DNA from: Adiantum capillus-veneris
Taxonomy: Eukaryota; Streptophyta; Polypodiopsida; Polypodiales; Pteridaceae
NCBI GenBank assembly: GCA_014529385.2
Contig: CM043944.1
Span: forward strand, 53,602,768-53,666,767
Length of the DNA: 64,000 nucleotides
Direction: 5' to 3'
Below the pieces are notes generated by a model. It was not told where the DNA came from, did no database searches, and was given only the letters and a program-made list of their open reading frames with translations. The position numbers were made by a program, and so were the translations under genes. Below, one piece after another: positions 41,586 through 52,300 of this stretch. Each line of letters starts with the position of its first letter. Position 1 is the first letter of the stretch.

Positions 41586-42236
41586 CTACTTTCTTTGATC
41601 TTGGGCTGACCTTATCCTGATGTGATAAGGCTTTAGACGCCATCCATTTGTCCTGGTCTTGTGCACTTTACTATCAATGTCTTGAAGTCTGTAAGAGCCA
41701 TTTTTGAACTTTTTGGTGACCAAGAACGGGCCTTCCCATCGAAAAAGAAACTTTCCATCCTTACGAGTGTCGAAGCGATTGTCATATCGAAGCACCAAAG
41801 ATCCCTTTTTGATGTCTTTGGATGCTAGCTTTTTGTTGATCTTTTCTCTGTGCTTCTTTGCTTCTTGAGAATAGTGGTTGATTGCTTCTTCACGATCCAA
41901 TTGCAGCCTCTCTAGATCCATGATCCTTTGATGTACTTTCTCCTTTTGAGAGCCTACCTGGCTACCCAATATTCGAAGACTTGTTAACTTCACTTCAATG
42001 GGCAAAAGCGCCTCCTTTCCATAAACCAAATGAAAGGGTGTGTACCCTAATGTGGTTTTGAAGGAGGTTCTATAGGCCCATAGAGCTCCATTCAGGTGTT
42101 TATCCCAATCTTGGCGCCTGGCATGTACCTGTTTGGTGAGAATTTTGCAAATGATTTCATTTACCTTTTCCACCAAGCCATTGCACTGAGGGTAGTAAGG
42201 AGTAGAGTGTTGATGCTGACTATTTATCTTCTGCAT
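41586..42236 (-). pseudogene. Tat-3 integrase, C-terminal part
   Basis: 216 aa in its own frame. It starts inside the catalytic core with HQHSTPYYPQCNGLVEKVNE, where Glu of VEKVN is the last DDE residue. ALWAYRTSFKTTLGYTPFHL and a WEGPFLV motif follow, then the GPF/Y tail. A shift near 42236 separates it from the rest of the core. Confidence 0.9.
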
Positions 42237-43089
42237 GAGTTATCCTACCAAGTCGATCTGCTCTAAACCCTGGTCCTCTATCAAATAGTATTTCAAGAGG
42301 GGTGCCAAACCGGCAACATATGTGGTCAAAGATGAACTGACTCACATCCTTAGCAGTAATTCTATTGGTCGGCATAGACTCAGCCCATCTAGTCATGTAG
42401 TCTACTCCAATGATGATGTACTCTTTACCTGACTGAGTGCGTGGTAGAGGCCCTATGGCATCAATTACCCACTTCTCAAAGGGCCCATATACCTTTATTG
42501 GGTTCTGAGGTTCAGTTATGATCCGTCGTGGTCCTGCTTTCTTACATTCATCACATGTTTGACACCAGTATTTGACATCACGATGAAGACTTGGCCAAGT
42601 AAACCCAGCTTGTAGAACCTTTCTACTAGTGATGTCGTGTGCAAAGTGTCCTCCATACATATCATCGTGACAAGCTTTTAAAATCTCCTTAATTTCACTC
42701 TTCAAAGGCACTCTCCTAAGCACACCATCCTTACCAAGACAATACAAGTTATCATTTACTATGCGATACATGGTAGCCTTCCTAGCTAACCATCGCCTTT
42801 CCCCTGCATTCAAGTGTTTAGGAGCCTCTCCTTGCTCCAGAATGTGCATAATATCTTCTAAGTCCTCCTTGCCTTGCTGAAGTGGAAGTTTGATGGCCAC
42901 TGCTCCCACTATTGAATCATTTAACTTCGATGATGCTAGGTGGTCTGCATCCTTGTTCTGGTCTCTTGGCACATGATGTACTTGTGCCTCCCTAAATCTC
43001 CTCATAAGAGCTTTGGCTTCTCTCATTTTAGTAGAGAGACTGTCATTTTTGCAAGCCCATGTACCTTGCATTTGCCTTACCAAAAGCAT
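42220..43089 (-). pseudogene. Tat-3 RNase H end and integrase N-terminal part
   Basis: 289 aa. It begins with the end of the second (archaeal-type) RNase H (VRQMQGTWACKN to NKDADHLA). The HHCC zinc domain follows (CHDDMYGGHFAH, WCQTCDECKK), then integrase core with the first two Asp residues (WVIDAIGPLP, LFDRGPGFRAD). A shift at about 43100 separates it from the upstream RNase H half. Confidence 0.9.
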
Positions 43090-43106
43090 GGAGTCACCAA
43101 AATCAT

Positions 43107-44252
43107 TTAATCTCTTAATTGAATTATCGAGGCACCAACAAATAGAGCTTGATATTCTGCTTCGTTGTTGGAGTGGACATCTTCTAGAGTGATCCCTTCA
43201 CCATGGATCCTCTCTCCCAATGGAGATAAGACCACGATGCCTGCAGCTGCCTTATCCTTGGTTCTCTTGTATGCTCCATCAAAGTAGAGGATATAAGCAT
43301 TGACCAAAGCCTCTAGAGCTGGAGGTGGTGGAATTTCCTTTCTCTTCAAATGGAAAACTTTTTCATAGCACTTGTTTGTCAAAATGTTGGCTAAGCATGC
43401 TCGAGTTGTTCTTTCAACCTGTATTGTATAATCAAACTCTTGAAGTCGCACCACCCACTTTGCTATTTTGTCAGAGATTTCCATATGTTGTAGTGCATAG
43501 GGAAACACATCCTCCACAGTGATAATTACAAACCTTTTCGGAAGCAAGTATGGCCGAAATTTGGTTACCGCAAACATGAGAGTTAACACTAGCTGTTCCA
43601 TCAGGGTGTAGGCCTTCTCTGTGTTTTCCATGAGGCGGCTAGCAAAATACACAGGCCTCATAAAGGATGTTTTTGGATCTTTTTGTAGGAGGGCAGTACC
43701 AATGGCCTCTTCTCCCACACTAGGGTTTACAAAGAATGTTTCTTCCCAAGAAGGTTGGAGGATTACAGGGAGTGACCCTAACATTTTTTTTATCTCTCTA
43801 AAATGCCCATCACTTTCGTCGCTCCAAACAAGCGTCTCTTGACGAGTCAGCTGTTGTAGAGGAAATATCGCTTGGGAGAGTAAGTGTATGAATCTACTCA
43901 AATATCTTAGCTTTTGCAAGAAAGAGATTAATTTTTTGATGGAAGTTGGGGGAGGTAGATTTAGCAATGTTTCTATCTTTTCAGGATATACCTCGATTCC
44001 ATCAATGGAGACTACATGCCCCAATAGTGTAACCTTGCTTTCCCCAATGTGACATTTGTCCTTGTTTAGTTGTCCACCTAGCTTAGCTAAACGAGTAAAT
44101 CCTTTATCAATCTTGCCGAGATGTATACTTTTGGAGCTGTAAATACAAAAGTCATCTATGAAAACCCTTATAGACTTACCAAAGTAAGGTTGGAAGACCA
44201 TGTTCATGAGTCGTTGAAAGGTGGCTGGAGCGTTGGTGAGACCAAAAGGCAT
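43107..44252 (-). pseudogene. Tat-3 reverse transcriptase end and RNase H domains
   Basis: 381 aa. It starts at MPFGLTNAPATFQRLMNMVF, with active site FIDD in VFIDDFCIYSS. Then comes the degenerate Ty3-type RNase H (VNPSVGEEAIGTALL, again without the expected Asp). The archaeal-type RNase H start follows (LYFDGAYKRT, NNEAEYQAL). The same dual arrangement as Tat-1 supports the Tat assignment. Confidence 0.9.
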
Positions 44253-44695
44253 GACTCGAAATGCAAAACAGCCCCATGGTGTGATGAAAGTAGTATTTTT
44301 CTGGTCCTCCTCTGCAATGCGTATTTGAAATTAGTCGGAGTAGCCATCACACACTGTGTATCATGGCCTGCTACTTCATTTAGAATCTCATCTTGAAATG
44401 GGAGAGGGAAGTGGTCCCTCTTTGTTGCAGCATTTAGTGGCTTGTAATCCACGCACACTCGCCATTTACCATTCTTCTTTGGCCTCACCACTACTGGGGA
44501 GACCCATTCTGAATCTTCTACTGGGTATATGAATCCTGCTTCTAAGAGTCTCTTCACCTCCGACAACAGTGCATTTTGTTGCACAACTCCTAATCTTCTT
44601 AGTTTTTGTACTACTGGCTTGCTCCCTTCTTTTAGATGGATATGATGCTTCACTGCAGTGACACCTGTAATGTGAGTGTAATCAGAAATAAACAA
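44204..44695 (-). pseudogene. Tat-3 reverse transcriptase, N-terminal part
   Basis: Carries SEWVSPVVVRPKKNGKWRVC and DYKPLNAATKR, the RT fingers. Similarity leaves this frame at about 44350 (the expected GYSGYFQ is damaged, with a stop in the matching frame) and passes to the 43107-44252 frame. Confidence 0.85.
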
Positions 44696-44734
44696 TGATG
44701 CATGATTCTTGAGAACATTTACATAACCCTCCTT

Positions 44735-45427
44735 TTATTCTTCCTTTATATCCTTGGATAACATCTTCTCTAGGCTGGCATCCCACACATTCTCCATTTG
44801 GATCCTTGGGTTGTCTTCTGATGAGGTAGTTTCCTTTATGGTGATGCCCATGACTTTGAGAGTGCTATCACTCTCTTCACTTGAACTCTCTTCCTCGTCC
44901 ATGGATGAGGAGCATCCACTTGAGCTCCACTCATCAGCTGACGTCTCTAGTTCAAGGTTCTCTTGTCGCCCATTCTTCAAGTTATAAACCACCTTCAGAC
45001 TATGGCCACCCACGCGAGGCCTCAACTCTAAGTCTCCTGTTGCACAATCTTTCCTAGCTCCTATACCCATGAGCCAAGGTCGTCCTAAAATAAGGGGGTA
45101 TCCTTCTCCCTTTACTGGCATCACATAAGCATCAACCTCTGTAGTGATTCCAAAAACAGAAAATCTCAAAGATTTCACTACACCCACACAAGTGACAGAG
45201 ACATTATTGGCCATTTTTGCCATAAAGTATGATGATTCCATTACCTCTAAACCCAATTGATGCATTAGCTTTTCTGTCATGACACAAACCTCTGCTCCAC
45301 TATCAATGTAAGTTTTTGGAATCCGTTGTCCCTTGATTTGAGCCTCCACCAAAGGCACTATATCCTTGAGACCATATGCTTTGATTACACTTACTAGCTT
45401 ACTTCGCTTTGCCCTCGTGCTCACCAT
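44735..45427 (-). pseudogene. Tat-3 aspartic protease region
   Basis: 230 aa in frame with gag. It has YIDSGAEVCVMTEKL (canonical DSGA) and YPLILGRPWL, then an acidic serine-rich linker like that of Tat-1. A TGA at 45443-45445 divides it from gag where Tat-1 reads Lys (PKLKRQW), so this is a nonsense change within one polyprotein. Further stops follow before RT. Confidence 0.85.
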
Positions 45428-45442
45428 TTTTGACCATTGTCG

Positions 45443-46703
45443 TCACAGCTTTGGGGAGATATGAAGTAGTTGTGACCAAGTAATCTTTGGTCCTTGAGAA
45501 TTCACATCAGCTGTCAAGTCATAAGGTTGTGTCCGAGATCCCATAGGGAAATCAGAGATGTCAATTTGAGAACTAGTACCGGTCTTTCTGTTCTTGGCTT
45601 CATATTTAGTTACCCGAGATGTACTTGATTCATTGCTTGCATCCTTGCTTGTTTCTTTACTTACTTCATCTTGGACAGGCACACGCTTGATAGGCATTGT
45701 AGCCACTTCATCTATCTTCATCTTCCCTTTAGATATTTCTTCCTGGTTGCTTCTGCCCTTGAGGACCTCCTCCATCCTTATGATGCTCACATTTGGTTGA
45801 GTAGCAGGGGCTTGAGCTTGAGCACGAGGTGGCTGCAAAATTTGAGGTTGCGGTTTCTCTTGTGCTTGAGCTCTAGCACGGGGAGGACTTACTTGTTGTC
45901 GAGGACCTCTGACAGGGTAGTCATATCTTCTGGGATGAGGGCAATTATACATGCCATGGCCATTTTCCCCACAATTGTAACACAACATTTCCCTTGCTTG
46001 ACGTCGCATTGGTGGCCGATTCCCACCATTCCCCTCAATAGGCCTTCTTGCACCCTGCACAAGATTTACTCTCAACCCCTCTAGCTGGTTTGTGAGATTG
46101 TTTATTTGTTGGAGCATATCTTCTTGTTGACATCTATTGAGGTCTGGTGAATTAGGCACATTTGGAGGTATGTGAGAAGCTTCCATAGTTGTGATATTGC
46201 CTCCCAAAGCTAGCTGGCCAGCTTGGGCTTGATAGAGAATCTTTCTATTCTTTTCCTTAGCAATTCTTAAGGCATCTTCAAAAGTATTTGGAAATTTTCT
46301 CTTTACCTTCTCCCTTAGCAAGGGGTATAAACCTGAGATAAATCGATCCTTTTGGAGGCAATTGGGAGCTCGCTCACCAGGGTTTAGTGAGTCTGACCAT
46401 TGCCCCCAAAGTTTCAGAAAACCTTCCTCATAGGTTGCATAACCATGAGGGTCAACTTGATGAAGGGCCAGAAGCCGTTGCCATAGTTCTTCTGCCGAAT
46501 TGGCTCGTTGAAATCTTCGTAGGAAAGCCGCCTTCAATCCCTCCCAATCAGCTCTTTGGGTTGGATCTAGAGCCTGGAACCATACCCTAGCTTCTTCTTT
46601 GAGCACCAAAGGAAAAGCTCTCAATTTCAATGCTTCGTCATCCCTCCCAGGGACAAGGAAATCCATTTTCCCCACTACGCCCAAAAAAATTAGGGAAAGC
46701 CAT
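45443..46703 (-). pseudogene. Tat-3 gag
   Basis: The natural start is probably the ATG at 46701-46703 (MAFPNFFGRSGE, matching the Tat-1 start). A shift near 46665 then moves the reading to the long frame (LVLKEEARVWFQALDP, WEGLKAAFLRRFQ, DRFISGLYPLL). The CCHC knuckle is intact (CYNCGENGHGMYNC). The region after it is rich in Gln, Pro and Ala. Confidence 0.85.
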
Positions 46704-46725
46704 CATAAAATGGGTTGCCTTCCTC

Positions 46726-47694
46726 TCAATACAACACAAAGATGAAAACGTCTAGGCCCAAATCATATCCTATTAAGGGTAGAATAAATGGATTGATAGA
46801 TGCATTAATCTCAGCTAGACGACGAGGGCCTAGTAAGTTCCTTATGATGTTTTGGAACCTAAGCTTTGTGCTAGCTATTATATGCACAGTTTGTCTAGCA
46901 AGAGGTTGGAAAGGTTCATATAAATCCCTATGATTCATGGAGTATGCTTAAATCAAGATGAAGATGTGAACATCAAAAGATACATTATACTCCAAAATAG
47001 GAAATATTATAGGGTCAAGGAACAACAATATCTCTCTCAACCTCTCAGCTCCAAAATAGAAGACCAATCTTTGTTGGAAAAAAATCTTTCTATCAATGCG
47101 CACATTCACCCTAATATTCTGAACTGATTGAAAGTTGTAGAAAATGGGATTATTAATTGGTGCATTAAATACAAACTTCCATGAAGCACTTCATTGAAGT
47201 TGAGCTCTCTTGGATCCCACCATTTGAGAGATGCGAAGAATTTGCTCACCAGTGATTAGCCTAGCTTTGGTGTGACCATCTTCAGCTTTGTAGAGTTCGT
47301 AGGGTTCAATGGCTACCCTCTCAACCACCTTGAGACTTCTTGCTAGTAGTAGTTGGAGTGCATCACCATATGTAGCCTCTTGCCAATACCGCACCCCATT
47401 GATGTGTAGCTCCCCCTCCAAAAACTTGTTAATACCAGAGTTTGAGAGTGCTTTCACCACCTGAAGTCGAGGCTTCAAAGGAAGTGTCTTCACACTAGCC
47501 ACAAAGCACTCAACACAATGCTTTGACCTAGGGACTTGATGACTACAAGATTTTCCTTGAAGCAAAGAAGGGTGTATGTAGTTAACTCTCTTTACCCGCA
47601 TACGTGCCGTTTGTCGATAAAGACACTTCTTTTCTCGAGCTCCTTGGGGAGACCATAGTGGAAGTCTCGGAGAATTTGATGGATCTTCCTTCAT
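46726..47694 (-). pseudogene. Tat-3 ORF upstream of gag (Ogre-like ORF1) with a duplicated motif
   Basis: One frame runs from 47694 to 46726, broken by TGA at 47191-47193 and TAA near 46957. The first part (167 aa) is basic and unknown (LEGELHINGVRYWQEATYGD). After the TGA comes SASWKFVF, then RKIFFQQRLVFYFGAERLRE and SFDVHIFILI, clearly like Tat-1 25922-26346. After the TAA a second, weaker version of the same motif follows (GPRRLAEI, PFILPLIGYD, DVFIFVLY), so the motif is present twice. Function is unknown; position matches ORF1 of Ogre elements. Confidence 0.65.
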
Positions 47695-47721
47695 AGGATT
47701 GACAGAGCGCTGCTTGAGAAC

Positions 47722-47739
47722 TCCTCCATGGGGGCACCA
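47722..47739 (-). other. Tat-3 primer-binding site
   Basis: On the minus strand TGGTGCCCCCATGGAGGA, five bases from the LTR end. Confidence 0.75.
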
Positions 47740-47744
47740 ATTTA

Positions 47745-47859
47745 TTACGAAGGAAATTTGGAATGGCGGCCTCTACACCACAACAAACTCCACTGCGCCA
47801 CAAGGGAAATGAGATGAGGGCACCACCTAGTCTTGGAAGCGTGGACTAGGACCGCTACA

Positions 47860-47944
<85 letters not shown>

Positions 47945-49211
47945 CACTATGAATGAAGCATTAACCTTAGTGTGTGTACAAGGAATGGATAACTTCAAGC
48001 ACTCCCAACACAAATAGCATGTAGATTACTAAACAACAACTCAAGGATTAGCCAAAATCACATCAAGCACTCTCACACACACATAAAAGATTTCTCTTAA
48101 TTAACATAAGTAAGAGGAGGGGAGGTTACTAGCATAAAACAATTTGCACTCTAGAATGTGCAAGAATAGAGTGAATGAATGAGCTTTATGGGCTCATGGT
48201 GAGTGATACAAAGACTCAATGGGGCTGAGGGAGACTTGAAATTACAAAGGGGGGGGGGGATCTTTATATAGGAAAGAGAGTGATTAGGAGTGAGGTTAAG
48301 ATCCAAGTGTAATTTGTACAAATGAAGCTTGATTAGGGACATTCAACCAATGAAGAAGCTCTTTCCAAGTGATTTGTTGACCAATTTGCAACTAATTGGC
48401 TCCATCATCACTTGTGTTGTCTTCACTCCTTCCTCCATAGCTTGAGTCCAAGAGCTTCCTTATTTTAAAATGTAAAGAATCTACATAAAATCAATACATG
48501 TCTAGTAATAATAGAAAGGGGTTGAATGAGAACTTATGAATTACAACAAGATTAAGCATGATTTGAGAGGTGATTAGAAGAGGAATTTGTGATGGTTTTT
48601 TGAGCTTGAGAGAGAGGAGGAAGGAGGGGAGGGTGAGAAGACTAATGGCTGATTTTTAGAGAAGGTCTCAATGTGGAAAAGGAAGGGTGTGTGTGTAAAG
48701 GTAGAGGGGGGTGGTCTCCACCACAGTTGAAAAAATTGGCGTCCGCAATTTTGGCCATATCTCCTAGACCGTAGATGGCAAAATTATTAAAAAAATATGG
48801 TCAGAATCTCGATCTCATCAGAGTGTAAGTATTTTTTGAAAATCCAGCAAAATCATGTGTCTGTTTTCTTCCTTTACCAAGTCTTCCGCTTGGGTCCCAT
48901 TTGTTTGAATCATCATATGGCTCCAAAGCCATGATGATATGAGCCACTCAGGACCCTTGAATCATGGGTGCATGGCTCCACAACCACATCATATCTTTTC
49001 TTTTCACATTTACATGTTTTCCCTTCCCTTTACCAACTAGGTTCTCCCTCTACCTTTCACCTCCGGTGAGCTAGTCAAGAAAAAATTCCCAGCAAATCAT
49101 TTTTTGAATTTTTCCAAGAGATTGTTTTCACTCTTTCTTTTATTGTAAACCTCTAGAAGCAAGGAAACCAACAAAATATAGTAAACAAAAATTTGTGATA
49201 GGCTCGGATCA
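47745..49211 (-). repeat. Tat-3 5' LTR (right)
   Basis: Matches 40034-41544 except for a longer (GA)n tract (about 47862-47940), a 37-bp gap near 48820 and scattered substitutions. The TATA box is at about 48262-48271 on the minus strand. Confidence 0.9.
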
Positions 49212-51315
49212 CTTCCTACATATATTCCGTGTTACTCTCATAAATTAGAACACCAAAAATATTCATCTTCTTACGGTAGACTTATAATGAGAGAGATTTA
49301 TTTTGACCCCTTTATATTTTTTCCACCTATATTATTTATATTTGACATGTACATATATTTTTAGACCCCTCAATATTTGATTTTCTTAGTTGTACTATTC
49401 ACTTATATCATGATCTCAACAATATCTTCAATTACAGACCTACCAAATAAGGTCAAGGGTATGTGGTATGCATGCATGCACCATGGGGAGATCAGTCTTG
49501 GAGGTATTCAAAAGAATCATCCAAAGAAGGACCTCACAAGGACCTTGTGCAGTGGAAAAAACAGTCGGTTTTGCTGAATTTTCAAAGATCACATACTCTC
49601 CGAATTTGAAAAGGTGATACAAACAAAATTTGTAGCTCGTGAGCTTAGCTTTCACCTCAAATTGTTTCATATGTTTTTGAGATACGAGCTGTGATCTATG
49701 ATTTTATTGGTAGACCCCAGTTTGCCCATGCTATGCAGCCACACTCCCTCTTCCACTTTATCATTTTCCTCTTTCACACACACTCCTCCCTCTCCTTCCC
49801 ACTCCCAAACCTGCAACTCCCATGTCCTAATTCACCCTCTTCACCATTGCCACATCTCTCACACCTCCATAGCCTTCATCCTCCATTTCTACACCCTATG
49901 TGTCCCCGTTTCTCTCTACATATATGTCTGTATTACTATACTCTCTTCAGCTTTGTAAAGAACTTTAAAAAATCAGCAAAAATCCAAAGATAACCTCTGC
50001 AAATGAAGGCTTTTATCATGAATTTTCCAAGGTTTGAAGATAACATAGCTTCATCCACACGCGTTACTTCGTCATGCTGACCGCTTCTTCTACCGGTGCT
50101 GTTAAGAGGTGAATGTAAACTTCTCCAAGCTTCAACCTTACTTTACAAGCTTATCCCTTCTCTAACTTTTCTCATCATATATCTCACCATTTGGTGAATG
50201 ATTTTGTAAATATTTTGTAGTGATAATTACTAACTACTAACCACTAACCTTATTGTAAAATGCACCCTCTACTAGAGTAGGCACTCCCAAACTATTCACT
50301 CAATCCTCTCTTCTTTCATCCTCAATAATTCTCTTCCCTTGAGCCCACATACATGTGACTCAAAGGACAAGAGAGACCCATCCTCCTTTTAAAAAAATAA
50401 AAAAAAATGCATAATGTTTTATTCATTCAAATAAACTTGATTAGGCCTAATCCAAATCGGGGCTTCGAAAACCTATAAATAGAGCCCTTCTCTCCCTTGT
50501 AAATCATCATATGATCACACTACACCACACCATTCTCAACACATAACACACCACTCTTCAAGCCTAGTTGTGTAGAGTGTGTGCATCGTGAGTGCTCTAT
50601 TCCATCATTACAGATAGGTGCATGGAGAATCTTGAAGTTAGTTATGCCATCTAGAGGAGTGGAGTGTATGCCATACTCTTCACCACACTTGTAGCCTACT
50701 CTTGTGCATAAATAAGATTTATCGTTTTGGGTGCAATTGTATGCTGGAACTACGACTCTTCTCTCCAAATTGACTTGATAAGTTGGCTCATCAAGTGGTT
50801 GAAGGTATATTGTCCTTGAAGTTTGTTGTGCCATTTCATGCTTGGTGGTTTGAGGGCTTGTGGAATTGTTTGCCTAAAAGGTAAATTGTAAGAGGGTGCT
50901 CGGTGAGAGGGCTCTCGTGACCCTAAGACAATTTGTGTATTGGCAAGATAGTCAAGTTTTGTGTTGTCTCTCTATTTCTCATCAAGCTTTGTGTGCATCT
51001 AGTCTTTAAGGCTAAGACTGAGTTGCTCAAGTTGATTTGTGCTCTTTACCTCTCTCTGGCGTGGTGAATGTTTGTGTTTGGTGTGTGTAGCTATCTTGAA
51101 TTCCCCTCTCTTTGTGCGTTTGAGTACAAGGAGATATCACGTGCTTCCTAGTTCGCATCTACAACTAGGTGGTGCCCCTTTTCTTGTTTGGTTTTTGGCT
51201 GTGGGTTGTTGTTGTCTTTGATTGTGCTTGCCCCAACCCCAATTGAGTAGCACGGGAGCCTCGAAGGGTGTTTAGAGGCCGCTCTTCTTGTTGCCCGCCC
51301 CGGACCGCCTCAAAT

Positions 51316-51333
51316 TGGTGCCCCCATTGAGGA
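51316..51333 (+). other. LTR-A primer-binding site
   Basis: TGGTGCCCCCATTGAGGA lies three bases after the LTR end at 51312. A leader of about 290 bp without a gene follows. Confidence 0.8.
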
Positions 51334-51625
51334 TTGACTTTGTGCTTAGTGTTGTTGTATTGCATGAATGCTTGAATTTTAGCATAATCAAGAAGATTAT
51401 ATGAATCATGAAAACTTGTATGACCGAGTTTAATTTCAATGCAACAAAAATTAATCTAGAATATGGTTTGGATTAGCATAACATAAGAAAGGAAAAAAAC
51501 ATTTTCACATGAGAATCTAGAATTCATGTTGAAAGACCTTTCAAAACTTTGTGTAGTTAGTTGATGTCATGAGAGAAAGTGATTGTTTGGAACTAATCTT
51601 TGTGTGGTGCTAGCATTGAGAGACT

Positions 51626-52291
51626 ATGACACGCTATACCTTTGATGATATCCCAATCTTCTTCGGAAATCTAGAAGAAGATGTTGATGATTTTTTTGCT
51701 GATTTTAGAATGGTTTGTCGTATCCTTGGTAAAAGGGATGACATTGAAAAATGGGATTTTCTATTGCTATGCCTTAGAGGCAACGCTAAGCAATGGTTTT
51801 GGTGTATGTCTTCTCAGATTGAAGATGGGTATACCCAAATTTCCAAAGCTTTGAAGATCAGATTCGCTAAATTTCCAACAACGGAGAAAGCATGGGCTTC
51901 ATTAGGGAGACTTCAACAACATGGTGAAGACTACTATGCTTATGAGGATATTTTTTATCGTGAATGGGGAGGATATGGGTTTAGTTCTACATTTTTAGAT
52001 TATGTAAAAATGGAACAATTTATTTCGGGTTTGTCTCCTTTCCTAAAGACTAAGGTTACTTGTAGTGGACCCTCTACCTTTGAAGAAGCGGTCACTATTG
52101 CCCGAAAGAAGTTTCACAAGTACTTCTACATCAAAAATGGTTTCCATCATGCTGGAAGAACCAACCATCATGAAAGTGTTTCTATCATAGAGTCATCTCC
52201 TTTGCCATACTTGTCTCCTTCTACTCCGACAAATGTTGAAGAAGCTACTTACATGCCAACTGATTTTTCAAGTGCTAAAGTGTGTGGCTAA
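51626..52291 (+). CDS. LTR-A gag
   Basis: 221 aa with the plant gag pattern: FFGNLEEDVDDFFADFRMVC, then LRGNAKQWFWCM, FPTTEKAWASLGRL and KMEQFISGLSPFLKTKV. The start at 51626 is the first ATG after the primer site in a long frame. No CCHC knuckle is present, which is odd for a plant gag. A TAA (52289-52291) ends it, but the same frame continues straight into ORF2 (next Met 52301), so gag and ORF2 may be one protein or linked by readthrough. No protease or pol follows. Confidence 0.8.
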   Translation: MTRYTFDDIPIFFGNLEEDVDDFFADFRMVCRILGKRDDIEKWDFLLLCLRGNAKQWFWCMSSQIEDGYTQISKALKIRFAKFPTTEKAWASLGRLQQHGEDYYAYEDIFYREWGGYGFSSTFLDYVKMEQFISGLSPFLKTKVTCSGPSTFEEAVTIARKKFHKYFYIKNGFHHAGRTNHHESVSIIESSPLPYLSPSTPTNVEEATYMPTDFSSAKVCG

Positions 52292-52300
52292 GATTCAAAT

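Larger units (their letters stand above)
40034..49211 (-). mobile_element. Tat-3, Ty3/gypsy (Tat type) element nested in the LTR-A LTR
   Basis: Minus-strand element with LTRs 40034-41544 and 47745-49211, primer site, upstream ORF, gag, protease, RT, two RNase H domains, integrase and purine tract in the usual order. LTR-A sequence is cut at TTTTTTCCTT and resumes with CTTCCTACAT. The inverted LTR copy at about 37480 shows the uninterrupted site, so insertion is proven; the target duplication is short or decayed (CTT is certain). Several stops and shifts in gag and pol make this copy inactive. The LTRs have diverged more than those of Tat-1, including a 37-bp gap, so it is older. Confidence 0.9.
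39531..51312 (+). repeat. LTR-A LTR, right copy, interrupted by Tat-3
   Basis: Segments 39531-40033 and 49212-51312 together make 2604 bp and match the left copy. It works as 3' LTR for copy 1 and 5' LTR for copy 2. The TATA box CTATAAATAGAGCCC is at about 50473; the LTR ends GACCGCCTCA at 51312. Long frames in both strands here are LTR sequence, not genes. Confidence 0.9.
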
